Of a stretch of 64,000 bases of DNA, positions 41,683 through 51,162 are shown in pieces. The stretch comes from Acinetobacter radioresistens DSM 6976 = NBRC 102413 = CIP 103788 (GTDB taxonomy: Bacteria; Pseudomonadota; Gammaproteobacteria; Pseudomonadales; Moraxellaceae), in contig NZ_AP019740.1 in the NCBI RefSeq assembly GCF_006757745.1, positions 248,001 to 312,000 of the forward strand. The letters run 5' to 3'. The notes beneath the pieces are model-generated. The model saw nothing but the letters and a program-made list of their open reading frames with translations. It was not told the DNA's origin and ran no database searches. A program made the position numbers and the translations under genes. The first letter of the stretch is position 1; the number at the start of each line of letters is the position of its first letter.

Positions 41683-42618
41683 ATGACTCCCCGGGTTCAA
41701 GGTTATCTGTTTGTGGCGATTACCATGTGTATCTGGGGCGGTTTCACTTTATTCTCCCGTTTAAATGCCCAGTGGCATATCAGTCCTTGGGATATTACGG
41801 CCTTACGTTTCGGTCTGGCCTTTCTCATTCTCATGCCTATTCTGCTGTATAAAAAAGATACGGCATTTTTATGGACGAGGCAGTCTGTTCTGTTGGCACT
41901 GATTGGCGGCTTAGGGTACTGCTTAACAGTGTATACAGCATTTTTGTATGCTCCTGCTGCCCATGCCGCGATTTTTCTCAACGGTTGTATTCCACTAACC
42001 ACTGCTGTAGCAGCATGGATTTTATTTAAACAGCCTTTTGATCAGCATACCTGGCTAAGTCTTGGCATTATGCTACTTGCTTTAGCTGTCATGAGTTATC
42101 TGATTTCACGCTCAAGCAGTCATGCATTTGGTATAGGAGATATCCTTCTATTTACCAGTGCCATCTGGTGGGGCGTATTTACTGTACTGCTCAAGCAATG
42201 GAAGCTGTCTGCGTGGCACTCTATGGCGAGCGTCGTAATTTGGTCAGCCCTTATCTATGTTCCAATTTACTTGTTATTTATACCTAAACATCTCAGTGAG
42301 CCAGAACCTCTGCATCTGGTTATCCAGACACTTTTCCACGGCGTTTTTGTGGTAATCATTGCTACCCTGACTTATGTGGCAGCCATTGAGCGTTTAGGGG
42401 CTTTTAAAACTGGAAGTATTGTAACTCTGGCACCTTTTATTGCAGCCTTGCTTGCTATACCATTGCTCGGCGAATCATTAAGTCTCTCTGTGCTTGCTGG
42501 ATTAATCGGGATGAGTTTTGGAGCTTTACAGCCATGGCGCTGGTTCCGCAAAGATACTTTACAGGCGCAGCTGGAAAACCAGAAAAAAGGTTCTGGTTCA
42601 GACTCTCGCATCTCCTAA
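41683..42618 (+). CDS. DMT-superfamily transporter (EamA domains)
   Basis: This is a 311 aa inner-membrane protein with about ten helices arranged as two EamA repeats (residues about 5-140 and 150-285). WGGFTLFSRL and AAIFLNGCIPLTTAVAAWILF are typical of the drug/metabolite transporter superfamily. The substrate is unknown; amino acids or drugs are common in the family. Its stop codon overlaps that of the converging coaE (CTAA, 42615-42618). Confidence 0.88.
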   Translation: MTPRVQGYLFVAITMCIWGGFTLFSRLNAQWHISPWDITALRFGLAFLILMPILLYKKDTAFLWTRQSVLLALIGGLGYCLTVYTAFLYAPAAHAAIFLNGCIPLTTAVAAWILFKQPFDQHTWLSLGIMLLALAVMSYLISRSSSHAFGIGDILLFTSAIWWGVFTVLLKQWKLSAWHSMASVVIWSALIYVPIYLLFIPKHLSEPEPLHLVIQTLFHGVFVVIIATLTYVAAIERLGAFKTGSIVTLAPFIAALLAIPLLGESLSLSVLAGLIGMSFGALQPWRWFRKDTLQAQLENQKKGSGSDSRIS

Positions 42619-43226
42619 TCTGCTTTTAGCTTTTCGGCCTTGATGAGGTAAAGCTGATGAAGAGGCTGTAATTGAGCATATAGATGCTCCAGATGGCCAT
42701 CATTGGTTACAATATCATGAGCGAGAGTCTGTTTTTGTGAGCGAGGCATCTGTGCGGCAATGATCTGACGGATCTGCTCCTCAGACTGCTGGTCACGCGC
42801 ACAGGCACGCATAATCTGAATATCTTCGCTGGTATCGACTAAAAGTGTATGCTGGGCAAGTTCATGCTGATTGGTTTCAAATAAAAGAGGAGAAACCAGT
42901 ATGGCATAAGGACTTTGGGCAGCCTGTAGCTGCTGGATTAACGCCTGGCGGATAGCAGGATGGGTAATTCCTTCCAGAGTCTGACGCGCTTCCGGTAGCT
43001 TGAAAATATGTTCACGCAATGCCCGCCGGTTTAACTCGCCATCTTCTTGTAACACCCAGTCACCAAAAGCATCATGAATTTGTGCCAGTGCTGGCTGGCC
43101 ACGCTGTACCACTTCACGTGCTACTACATCGGCATCTACGACCTGTATACCTTGAGACTCAAACCACTGGCTGGCAGCTGACTTTCCACTGCCTATTCCT
43201 CCTGTTAACCCCAAGATAAATGTCAT
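42615..43226 (-). CDS. coaE: Dephospho-CoA kinase
   Basis: CoaE performs the last step of coenzyme A synthesis, phosphorylating the ribose of dephospho-CoA with ATP. The 203 aa protein has P-loop GGIGSGKS (residues 9-16) and substrate motifs DADVVARE and LVSPLLFE. Its start is 1 nt from the pilD stop, so it is the last gene of the pilB-pilC-pilD-coaE operon, an arrangement common in Acinetobacter and Pseudomonas. Confidence 0.95.
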   Translation of the reverse strand: MTFILGLTGGIGSGKSAASQWFESQGIQVVDADVVAREVVQRGQPALAQIHDAFGDWVLQEDGELNRRALREHIFKLPEARQTLEGITHPAIRQALIQQLQAAQSPYAILVSPLLFETNQHELAQHTLLVDTSEDIQIMRACARDQQSEEQIRQIIAAQMPRSQKQTLAHDIVTNDGHLEHLYAQLQPLHQLYLIKAEKLKAD

Positions 43227-43227
43227 A

Positions 43228-44088
43228 TCAGCCTCCCAGATAAATTTTCATAATTTGCTCACCCCATAAAAAAGCGATCCAGCCGGCAATCGCAATATAG
43301 GGACCAAAGGCAAAAGGCTGGTTTTCCTTGCGAATCTTGAGCAGTACGATACCAATAATTGCCCCGACTAAAGATGAAAGTAGCACAATTAAAGGCAGCA
43401 TTAAAGGACCCATCCAGGCTCCGAGTGCGGCCAGTAACTTAAAGTCCCCGTATCCCATGCCTTCTTTACCGGTGATGACTTTAAACAGATAATATACAAT
43501 CCATAAGCATAAAAACCCAATCACATAACCCCAAATAGCAGAGCTTGCCGAGGTATATAATGCATAACTGTTCAGAGCTAGGCCTAGGGCGGCAAGCGGC
43601 AGGGTATACCGGTCTGGAAGCAGTTGTGTATCAAAATCGATGAAGGTCAGGGTAATTAATGCCCAAGTCAGTAACAGACCAAATAGCATTTGCAGGGTAG
43701 GGCCATAGACAGCTACTACAATAAGTGAACACAGAGCAGTTAAAAGTTCAACTAGAGGGTAACGGATACTGATCGGATTCTGGCATTGACCACATTTGCC
43801 TCTGAGTAGCAGCCAGCTGACTAAAGGCAGATTCTGATACCAGCGAATCGGCGTATGACAGTTGGGACAGGTAGAAGCCGGATAGCTGAGCGTGAGTTTT
43901 GTTTCATCAATTAGGGGCTGATCTGGATGAAGCAACAACTGACATTCATTGCGCCATTCCTGCTCCATCATTTTAGGAGTGCGAAGAATAACGACATTTA
44001 AAAAACTGCCAATACATAGACTGAAAAGCCCAACCACAATGTAGAGCGCAGTCGGGTTATTACTTAATAAGGTAATTAATTCTTGCAT
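43228..44088 (-). CDS. pilD: Type IV prepilin peptidase / N-methyltransferase
   Basis: PilD cleaves and N-methylates type IV prepilins and pseudopilins at the inner membrane. In this 286 aa protein the zinc-binding cytoplasmic domain has CxxC pairs at Cys74/77 and Cys99/102. The aspartyl-protease motifs are FIDFDTQLLPD (about 149-159) and GMGYGDFKL (Asp215). About seven membrane helices are visible. Its ATG overlaps the pilC stop by one base. Confidence 0.96.
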   Translation of the reverse strand: MQELITLLSNNPTALYIVVGLFSLCIGSFLNVVILRTPKMMEQEWRNECQLLLHPDQPLIDETKLTLSYPASTCPNCHTPIRWYQNLPLVSWLLLRGKCGQCQNPISIRYPLVELLTALCSLIVVAVYGPTLQMLFGLLLTWALITLTFIDFDTQLLPDRYTLPLAALGLALNSYALYTSASSAIWGYVIGFLCLWIVYYLFKVITGKEGMGYGDFKLLAALGAWMGPLMLPLIVLLSSLVGAIIGIVLLKIRKENQPFAFGPYIAIAGWIAFLWGEQIMKIYLGG

Positions 44089-45314
44089 TAAACAACTGAA
44101 CCCATCTGGAAAATTGGCAGATACATGGCGATCACAAGGCCACCCACTAATACACCCAGAATTGCCATAATCAGGGGTTCCATCATGGAAGTCAGACCGT
44201 CAACGGCATTGTCAACTTCATTTTCAAAATGTGTCGCGACTTTATCTAACATGGCATCAAGGGCGCCCGATTCTTCTCCAATGGCAACCATCTGTACTGC
44301 CATAGGCGGAAAACGGTTAGAGGCACGCATAGCAAACTGAAGCTGCTGACCGGTTGCTACATCTTCCCGGATTTTCATGACAGCCTGCTCATAAATTACA
44401 TTATTAGTTGCACCTGCAGTAGATTCCAGCGCATCAATAAGTGGTACGCCGGCTGCAAATGTGGTTGCTAGCGTACGGCTATAACGGGCAATAATTGCTT
44501 TATAGACCAGATCACCAAAAATTGGCAGTTTAAGAGCCATTCTGTCAAGCGCATCACGGAACTTCTGGCTCCGCTTTTTGGCTTCAAGAAAACCGAAAAT
44601 AAGAGCAGCAATTGCGATAATGAGAATAAACCAGTACTTCTGCATCCAGTTCGACATATTGACAACCATCTGGGTAAATGCAGGCAGATCTGCACCAAAC
44701 GAGCTAAACAGGTCCTGGAATACCGGAACTACCTTAACCATCAGAATAATCGTTACAATCACCGCAACCACAATAACTGTGGCGGGATATTTCATCGCCT
44801 TTTTAATTTTCTGCTTGAGAAGTTCACTCTTTTCTTTATAGATGGCCACCCGGTCGAGCATGGTCTCAAGTGCACCAGACTGTTCACCAGATTCGACCAG
44901 TGAGCAGAACAGGTTATCAAAATATTGGGGATATTTACGCAGTGCACCGGCAAATGTATTGCCTCCTTCAACTTCAGCCTTAATACCCAAAACCACTTCA
45001 CGCATAGCCGGATTTTCGAGACCTTCAGCGACAATTTCAAAGCCTTGTACAAGGGGCACACCCGCTTTCATCATGGTGGCCAACTGACGTGTAAAGATAG
45101 TGATATCTAGTGTAGAAACCCTTTTCTTCATCAAGCCTTCTAGAATATTGCGACGTTTTTCCCGAATGGTTTTGATAGTTATTCCTTGCTTGCGCAAAGT
45201 CACCTTAGCCAACGCCATATTCTTGGCTGTCAGCTCCCCTTTAACTTTAATTCCTTTACGGTCGACGCCGTCATAAGCAAAAGTCGGCATCATTTGTGCT
45301 TTTTTGACTGCCAT
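44088..45314 (-). CDS. pilC: Type IV pilus inner-membrane platform protein PilC
   Basis: This is the platform protein that couples the cytoplasmic motor to pilin insertion. The 408 aa protein has two GspF/T2SSF domains (about residues 70-195 and 275-395; marks FTRQLATMMKAGVPLVQGFEI and YSRTLATTFAAGVPLIDALE) and three membrane helices. AAGGA lies upstream of ATG. It sits 29 nt after pilB and overlaps pilD. Confidence 0.96.
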   Translation of the reverse strand: MAVKKAQMMPTFAYDGVDRKGIKVKGELTAKNMALAKVTLRKQGITIKTIREKRRNILEGLMKKRVSTLDITIFTRQLATMMKAGVPLVQGFEIVAEGLENPAMREVVLGIKAEVEGGNTFAGALRKYPQYFDNLFCSLVESGEQSGALETMLDRVAIYKEKSELLKQKIKKAMKYPATVIVVAVIVTIILMVKVVPVFQDLFSSFGADLPAFTQMVVNMSNWMQKYWFILIIAIAALIFGFLEAKKRSQKFRDALDRMALKLPIFGDLVYKAIIARYSRTLATTFAAGVPLIDALESTAGATNNVIYEQAVMKIREDVATGQQLQFAMRASNRFPPMAVQMVAIGEESGALDAMLDKVATHFENEVDNAVDGLTSMMEPLIMAILGVLVGGLVIAMYLPIFQMGSVV

Positions 45315-45343
45315 TGCTTTATCCTTATTTTTAAATGCTGACT

Positions 45344-47053
45344 TTATTCACTGGTCACACGGTTAATTTCTTGTAAAGAGGTTACACCTTGCATGACTTT
45401 CTTTAGGCCAGAACGACGCAAGTTATCAAAACCCAGGCGTGCTGCTGTTGCTGCTATTTCAAGGGCGTTACCGTCTTCCATAATAATTTTTGAAATTTCC
45501 GGTGTAACTTTCATTACTTCATAGATACCCACACGACCCCGATAACCATCACGACATTCCGGGCAACCGACAGGTTGATAAACCTGAAAATCAGGGTTGG
45601 CCAAGTCATCTTCGGTAAAGCCCATCTCAAGCAGACTATTTCTAGGAATCTCTGCTGGTACCTTGCACTGGTTGCATAAACGTCGAGCTAGACGCTGTGC
45701 AATGACCAGATTAACTGAAGTGGCAATATTAAATGCTGCTACGCCCATATTTCTTAGGCGTGTTAATGTTTCAGGAGCGCTGTTGGTATGCAGGGTAGAC
45801 ATAACCATGTGACCGGTCTGAGCTGCTTTAATGGCAATCTCTGCTGTTTCCAAGTCACGAATCTCACCTACCATAATAATATCTGGATCCTGACGCAGGA
45901 ATGACTTTAGCGCGGCAGAGAAGCTTAACCCGACTTTATTATTCACATTGACCTGGTTAATACCTTCAAGATTAATTTCTACCGGGTCTTCGGCAGTTGA
46001 AATATTGGTATCCTCACGGTTTAAAATATTGAGGCCTGTATAAAGCGATACGGTTTTACCGGAACCGGTAGGCCCGGTAATGAGTAACATACCTTGCGGC
46101 TTTTCTAAAGCTTCTATAAACAGGGCTTTTTGCTCGGGTTCATAGCCTAATGCATCAATACCCAGCATGGCGCTGGACGGATCCAAAATACGCAGAACCA
46201 GTTTTTCTCCAAATAGTGTAGGCAGTGAGTTCACACGGAAATCAATAGCTTTGGTCTTAGAGAGTTTTAATTTGATCCGGCCATCTTGGGGAACGCGCTT
46301 TTCGGAAATATCCATCTGTGACATAACCTTTAAACGTGAAGCCAGTCGGGTGGCCAGCTGTAAAGGTGGTGTTGCCACCTGTCTTAACACGCCATCGACC
46401 CGGTAACGTACTCGGTAATATTTTTCATAAGGCTCGAAATGTAAGTCTGATGCACCAATACGAATGGCATCTACCAATAACTTGTTAATATATTTAACAA
46501 TTGGAGCTTCTTCTTCCTGAGGCGCATTATCTTGACTGTCGTCCTCATCTAAATTGCTGGTTGAAACATCAATATTGAGTTCTTCATCACCAAAATCAAA
46601 ATTGCTTTCTTCAGAAAAATTCTGCTCAATAGTACGCTGCAGTTTGTCATGCTCGACAATAACAACTTCAATATTCAGTTTACTGTTAAACCGGATAGCT
46701 TCTAAAGCTTCAATATTGGTGGGATTACTGGTAGCAACAAACAGAGTATGACCACGCTTAATGAGGGGCAAGACCCGATGCTTGAGTATCAGTTTCTCAT
46801 CAACTACATCTCGTGGAATCTGGACAGTATCGTAAACAGCCAAATCGAATAAAGCTTCACCAAATTCAATCGAGATAAATTCTGCAATCAGTAAGGGTGA
46901 AAGCTTAAAATGATCGATCAGATAAGGCACGATATCCTGCCGGTTTCTTTTAGCAGTATCGACCGCATTCTGCATTTCAGCAGCAGACACGTGGTTATCC
47001 TCAACCAGACGGCGAATAAAACCGGAAAACTTTGGAGTAAAATTAACTGTCAT
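45344..47053 (-). CDS. pilB: Type IV pilus assembly ATPase PilB
   Basis: PilB is the hexameric extension motor of type IV pili, used for twitching and natural transformation. The 569 aa protein has an N-terminal GspE_N domain (residues about 1-145), an acidic linker (about 150-185), Walker A GPTGSGKT (327-334), an Asp box, Walker B DPDIIMVGEIRD (Glu397), a His box (TGHMVMSTLHTN) and the zinc tetracysteine C460, C463, C497 and C500. All catalytic parts are intact. It is the first gene of its operon, divergent from tpiA. Confidence 0.97.
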   Translation of the reverse strand: MTVNFTPKFSGFIRRLVEDNHVSAAEMQNAVDTAKRNRQDIVPYLIDHFKLSPLLIAEFISIEFGEALFDLAVYDTVQIPRDVVDEKLILKHRVLPLIKRGHTLFVATSNPTNIEALEAIRFNSKLNIEVVIVEHDKLQRTIEQNFSEESNFDFGDEELNIDVSTSNLDEDDSQDNAPQEEEAPIVKYINKLLVDAIRIGASDLHFEPYEKYYRVRYRVDGVLRQVATPPLQLATRLASRLKVMSQMDISEKRVPQDGRIKLKLSKTKAIDFRVNSLPTLFGEKLVLRILDPSSAMLGIDALGYEPEQKALFIEALEKPQGMLLITGPTGSGKTVSLYTGLNILNREDTNISTAEDPVEINLEGINQVNVNNKVGLSFSAALKSFLRQDPDIIMVGEIRDLETAEIAIKAAQTGHMVMSTLHTNSAPETLTRLRNMGVAAFNIATSVNLVIAQRLARRLCNQCKVPAEIPRNSLLEMGFTEDDLANPDFQVYQPVGCPECRDGYRGRVGIYEVMKVTPEISKIIMEDGNALEIAATAARLGFDNLRRSGLKKVMQGVTSLQEINRVTSE

Positions 47054-47341
47054 TGTTTATTGCGCCTTTAAATGACCGACGATTTATAGATCTCTGTAAA
47101 ATTATACTTTTGTTGCCGAAAAATACCACAGTTTAAATAAGGGCTCTGGTATGAAATCATGTATTTAACCTGAACAATGGCTATCTTTAGGAAGAATTTT
47201 CTATATAGATCGTCAGGACATATCACAGAACAATAAGCTTAACTTTAAAAGCCTAATAGCAGCAATGGAGTTACGAAATTTATCTTCAAATAGATGAATT
47301 CCGTGTAGAATGTGGTGCATTTTTGATGAAAGGTTAGAAGT

Positions 47342-48136
47342 ATGTCGGGTTCGACAATTATTCCTTGGGTTGTTGGTAATTGGAAAATGAACCCAATGCA
47401 CGCAGATGCCCAGCAACTCATTGAACAATTTAAGCAATTACTTATAGAACAGCACATCAGTCCTGAGCAATGTCAGTTGGGGATAGCGCCTGTGGCAATT
47501 GCGCTGACCTCTGCAAAACAGCAGCTTGGAAATGCTGCAAGTCCGGTGCATATAGTGGCACAAGATGTCTCACGTATAGCAGGAACTGGGGCGTATACCG
47601 GCGAAGTTAGTGCAGAGCTATTAAAAGACAGTCAGATTCACTGGGTGCTCATAGGCCATTCAGAGCGTCGAGAACTGTTGGGTGATGATCTAAAGATTTT
47701 AAAAGAAAAAATTAAAAATGCATTAAATGCCGGTCTGAAAATTATTTATTGTGTAGGGGAAAGCCTGGAGCAGCGTGAGGCAGGGCAGGCAGCACAAGTG
47801 GTATTGCAACAGATTTGTGACATTGCCGAAGTTGTACAGGCCGGGCAATGGCAAAATATCATGATTGCTTATGAGCCGATCTGGGCAATTGGTACGGGTA
47901 AGACTGCCTCTGCCGCAGATGCACAGGCCATGCATGAAAAAATTCGTGAAGCACTTTGCCAAATCACCCCGCTTGGCTCTAATATAGCCATCCTCTACGG
48001 TGGCAGTGTTAAGCCTGAGAATGCAGTAGAGCTGGCAGCCTGTCCGGATATTAATGGGGCACTGGTTGGCGGGGCTTCCTTAAACGCCGAGTCCTTCCAT
48101 AAAATTGCTCAGGCATTTGCCCAAATAAAAGAATGA
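47342..48136 (+). CDS. tpiA: Triosephosphate isomerase
   Basis: TpiA interconverts dihydroxyacetone phosphate and glyceraldehyde 3-phosphate. The 264 aa TIM barrel has catalytic Lys15 (GNWKMN), His106 (IGHSERR) and Glu178 ([11 protein letters not shown]), and the phosphate loop YGGSVKPEN. It is followed 10 nt later by secG, an order shared with Pseudomonas. Confidence 0.97.
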   Translation: MSGSTIIPWVVGNWKMNPMHADAQQLIEQFKQLLIEQHISPEQCQLGIAPVAIALTSAKQQLGNAASPVHIVAQDVSRIAGTGAYTGEVSAELLKDSQIHWVLIGHSERRELLGDDLKILKEKIKNALNAGLKIIYCVGESLEQREAGQAAQVVLQQICDIAEVVQAGQWQNIMIAYEPIWAIGTGKTASAADAQAMHEKIREALCQITPLGSNIAILYGGSVKPENAVELAACPDINGALVGGASLNAESFHKIAQAFAQIKE

Positions 48137-48146
48137 GGAGTTCGGC

Positions 48147-48476
48147 ATGCATACGTTTGTATTGGTAATACATATTATTCTGGCTGTTTTGATGATTGGA
48201 CTGATCCTGGTTCAGCATGGTAAAGGTGCTGACGCCGGAGCTTCTTTTGGAGGCGGTGGTGCGGCAACCGTATTTGGTGCTTCAGGGTCTGGTAACTTCA
48301 TGACCCGGCTCACCGCTATTTTAACTGCACTGTTTTTTGTAACCAGCCTGACCCTGGCAGTCTTTGCAAAAAAACAGACTACAGCTGCTTATAGCTTGCA
48401 AAGTGTACAAACCAGTGCGCCTGTGCAACCGGTTTCGCCTGAAACTTCACCAACTGCACCAAAAACTGGTGAATAA
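48147..48476 (+). CDS. secG: Protein translocase subunit SecG
   Basis: SecG is the accessory subunit of the SecYEG channel. The 109 aa protein has two membrane helices (VLVIHIILAVLMIGLILVQ and LTAILTALFFVTSLTLAVFA) flanking the conserved loop HGKGADAGASFGGGGAATVFG. A Pro/Thr/Ser-rich tail follows. GAGGAG lies before ATG. No terminator separates it from the tRNA-Leu 52 nt downstream, so the tRNAs are probably read through from tpiA-secG. Confidence 0.95.
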   Translation: MHTFVLVIHIILAVLMIGLILVQHGKGADAGASFGGGGAATVFGASGSGNFMTRLTAILTALFFVTSLTLAVFAKKQTTAAYSLQSVQTSAPVQPVSPETSPTAPKTGE

Positions 48477-48528
48477 TTTAAATTAAAGCTTTTCTTTTAC
48501 TAGGGAAGCTACTAGAATGCGACCTGCT

Positions 48529-48613
48529 GCGGTGGTGGTGGAATTGGTAGACACGCTACCTTGAGGTGGTAGTGCCTTCGGGCGTGGGGGTTCAAGTCCC
48601 CCCTTCCGCACCA
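48529..48613 (+). tRNA. leuU: tRNA-Leu, anticodon GAG
   Basis: The 85 bases include the encoded CCA and fold as a type II tRNA. The anticodon loop TTGAGGT gives GAG at 48563-48565, the variable arm is long, and the T arm is GGGGG/CCCCC. It reads CUC and CUU. The acceptor stem has a T-T opposition at the fifth pair and a G-T at the sixth. A leuU gene directly after secG is also found in E. coli. Confidence 0.93.
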
Positions 48614-48655
48614 ACGATAAACCAGATCGTTGATGCATGCAGCAGAAAACATTGA

Positions 48656-48732
<77 letters not shown>

Positions 48733-48777
48733 ATTCAATTGCAGTGTAAAGCAGTTGAGAGTTTCTTGTAAGTCAGA

Positions 48778-48805
48778 TTGACTTTTTTTGAAATTCGTTT
48801 ATAAT
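48778..48805 (+). promoter_or_regulatory. Sigma70 promoter of the second initiator tRNA
   Basis: TTGACT (48778-48783), a 16-nt spacer and a perfect TATAAT (48800-48805), with transcription expected to start just before the tRNA at 48819. It probably also drives rimP-nusA-infB by read-through. Confidence 0.85.
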
Positions 48806-48818
48806 TTTTGCACGTTGA

Positions 48819-48895
<77 letters not shown>

Positions 48896-48905
48896 AGTTT
48901 CTAAG

Positions 48906-48932
48906 AGGGCTCACAAATAGGTGGGCCTTTTT
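48906..48932 (+). terminator. Intrinsic terminator after the second initiator tRNA
   Basis: AGGGCTCAC (48906-48914) and GTGGGCCTT (48921-48929) pair around a 6-nt loop, then T. Partial read-through to rimP is likely. Confidence 0.75.
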
Positions 48933-48967
48933 GCACAGTGGACTTTAGTTTTCTGTGTAAAATATAG

Positions 48968-48988
48968 GGGCGATTGACGCCCTTTTTT
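48968..48988 (+). terminator. Second terminator-like hairpin before rimP
   Basis: GGGCG, loop ATTGA and CGCCC, then six T. The stem is short but the T-run is good. It forms a tandem pair with the preceding terminator and may attenuate entry into the nusA operon. Confidence 0.6.
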
Positions 48989-49024
48989 ATTGGCTATCGT
49001 GTAGTGTCGACATCAATTGGTCAA

Positions 49025-49074
49025 ATAGTGATGCTTCACTATAACAGTCTGCATCGGTCAGAACGTACTGACCG
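49025..49074 (+). promoter_or_regulatory. Two tandem hairpins in the rimP leader
   Basis: ATAGTGA-TGCT-TCACTAT (49025-49042) and CGGTCAG-AACGTA-CTGACCG (49055-49074) are perfect 7-bp stems without T-runs, 28 nt before the rimP ATG. They could be RNase-processing or autoregulatory structures. Confidence 0.5.
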
Positions 49075-49102
49075 GTTGAATGGCACGAGAAGACGAGAGT
49101 AA

Positions 49103-49627
49103 ATGAAATTATCAAATAAAACCCAAGCCCTCCATGATTTAATTGCACCAGCGGTCGAAGCCTGTGACGTCGAGTTGTGGGGAATCGAATTCCTTCCTCA
49201 GGGCAAACGTTCTTTAGTCCGCATCTTTATTGATAAACCTGTAGATGAAAATGCAGAACCTGTGCTGAATGAAGACGGTGAGCTGGAACAGGGCCGTGGA
49301 ATTGGTGTGCAGGACTGTGTCCGGGTGACCCAGCAAGTGGGCGCAATTCTTGATGTGCATGATCCAATCTCAGGTGAATATTCACTTGAAGTCTCTTCAC
49401 CAGGATGGGATCGCCCATTTTTCCAGCTTGAACAGATGTCGGCTTATATTGGTCAGCAGGTGGCTCTACGTCTGATTAGTGCTGTTGATAACCGCCGTAA
49501 ATTTCAAGCTAAACTGGTGAGTGTGGACCTGGAGCAAGAACAGATTCAGGTAGAAGTAGAAGGCAGCAAGGTGCTCGAAATCGATAGCAACAATATCGAT
49601 AAAGCAAATTTGATCTATCAGGACTAA
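49103..49627 (+). CDS. rimP: Ribosome maturation factor RimP
   Basis: RimP assists 30S subunit assembly. The 174 aa protein has the N-terminal domain ([21 protein letters not shown]) and C-terminal SH3-like domain. The linking motif [16 protein letters not shown] is diagnostic. A short acidic insertion ([17 protein letters not shown]) lies near residues 50-66. It is the first protein gene of the rimP-nusA-infB-rbfA operon. Confidence 0.96.
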   Translation: MKLSNKTQALHDLIAPAVEACDVELWGIEFLPQGKRSLVRIFIDKPVDENAEPVLNEDGELEQGRGIGVQDCVRVTQQVGAILDVHDPISGEYSLEVSSPGWDRPFFQLEQMSAYIGQQVALRLISAVDNRRKFQAKLVSVDLEQEQIQVEVEGSKVLEIDSNNIDKANLIYQD

Positions 49628-49667
49628 ATTAATTCCATTAAGAAGAATTCAATTTAATAGGTGACTT

Positions 49668-51152
49668 ATGGGCCGTGAAATTCTTACCGTTGTTGAAACG
49701 GTCAGTAATGAAAAAGGTGTTAGTCGGAAAGCGATCTTCGAAGCTTTAGAGCAGGCGCTTGTTGCAGCGACGAAGAAAAAATTCTACGAAGGTACCACCG
49801 CAGAAGAAGCACGTTTACGTGTTGAAATTGATCGTAAGACTGGGGATTATCGTACATTCCGTCAATGGGAAGTGGTTGCAGACGAAGACCATGAAATGCC
49901 GGCATGTCAAGATGCGATTTCCGATGTAGACCCAGCAAAATGGTCAATTGGCGATATTCGGGAGCTGGAAGTCGAGTCAATTGAATTTGGCCGTATCGCA
50001 GCTCAAATTGCCAAACAGGTTATTGTACAAAAGATTCGTGAAGCAGAGCGTGCGCTCATTGCGGATGCTTATGAGTCTAAAGTAGGCGAGCTGATTTACG
50101 GTGAAGTGAAGAAGCAGACCAAAGATGGCTTTATCATTGATCTGGGAGATAATGCAGAAGCTTATCTGGCGCGTGAAGAAATGATCGCTAAAGAGATTTT
50201 GCGTCCAAAACAGCGGATCAATGCCATTTTGTACAGTGTAAACCGTGAAGGCCGTGGCGCTCAGCTTCTACTTTCGCGTGCCAAGCCTGAAATGTTGATT
50301 GCCCTGATGAAAAAAGAGATTCCTGAAATCTCTGAAGAAATCATTGAGATTAAAGCAGCAGCACGTCAACCTGGTGTTCGTGCTAAAATTGCCGTAAAAA
50401 CCAATGACCACCGTATTGATCCGGTGGGTGCATGTATTGGTATGCGTGGTACACGTATCCAGGCTGTTCAGCAGGAGCTCAACGGTGAGCGTATTGATGT
50501 TGTAGTGTGGTCTGATGATCCGGCCCAGTATATTGCCAGTGCCCTAGAGCCGGCTGATGTTTCTGGAATTGTACTGGATGAAGATACACATAGTGCAGAT
50601 ATCATTTTTGCGACCAGTGACCAGCTTGCTCGTGCAATTGGTTCACAGGGCCAGAATGTACGTCTTGCTTCAGAACTTACCGGTTACAAGCTGGATATGA
50701 TGCTGGAAGACGAGTATCGTGCTCGCCAGCAGAATGAAGCACAGCAATATCTGGATATGTTTGTTTCACGTCTGGATATTGAAGAAGACCTGGCGATGGC
50801 ACTGGTTGAAATGGGCTTTACTTCACTTGAGGAAGTGGCTTATGTACCAGCAGAAACCTTCGATGAAATTGAGCTGGATACCGAACTGGTCGAGTTGTTG
50901 CAAAGCCGTGCCAAAGAAGCTGCTTTAGCGGATGCGTTAAAACAGCAGGAAAATATTCAAGATCCGAGTGAAGAACTTCTGAATATGGAAGGGATGACAC
51001 GAGAGATTGCTTATTCACTTGCCGCTCGTGGTGTAGTGACTGTAGATGACCTGGCCGATCAGGCAACTGACGATATTGCTGATATTGAAGGTTTGGATGC
51101 CGCGAGTGCGGGTCAGCTCATTATGAAAGCGCGTGAATCATGGTTTAACTAG
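49668..51152 (+). CDS. nusA: Transcription termination/antitermination factor NusA
   Basis: NusA binds RNA polymerase and modulates pausing, termination and antitermination. The 494 aa protein has an N-terminal polymerase-binding domain (about 1-130), an S1 domain (about 137-200, [23 protein letters not shown]), two KH domains ([14 protein letters not shown] and [15 protein letters not shown]) and two C-terminal acidic repeats (about 365-494), the gammaproteobacterial form. AGGTGA precedes ATG. It lies 40 nt after rimP. Confidence 0.97.
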   Translation: MGREILTVVETVSNEKGVSRKAIFEALEQALVAATKKKFYEGTTAEEARLRVEIDRKTGDYRTFRQWEVVADEDHEMPACQDAISDVDPAKWSIGDIRELEVESIEFGRIAAQIAKQVIVQKIREAERALIADAYESKVGELIYGEVKKQTKDGFIIDLGDNAEAYLAREEMIAKEILRPKQRINAILYSVNREGRGAQLLLSRAKPEMLIALMKKEIPEISEEIIEIKAAARQPGVRAKIAVKTNDHRIDPVGACIGMRGTRIQAVQQELNGERIDVVVWSDDPAQYIASALEPADVSGIVLDEDTHSADIIFATSDQLARAIGSQGQNVRLASELTGYKLDMMLEDEYRARQQNEAQQYLDMFVSRLDIEEDLAMALVEMGFTSLEEVAYVPAETFDEIELDTELVELLQSRAKEAALADALKQQENIQDPSEELLNMEGMTREIAYSLAARGVVTVDDLADQATDDIADIEGLDAASAGQLIMKARESWFN

Positions 51153-51162
51153 GAGGAAATAT

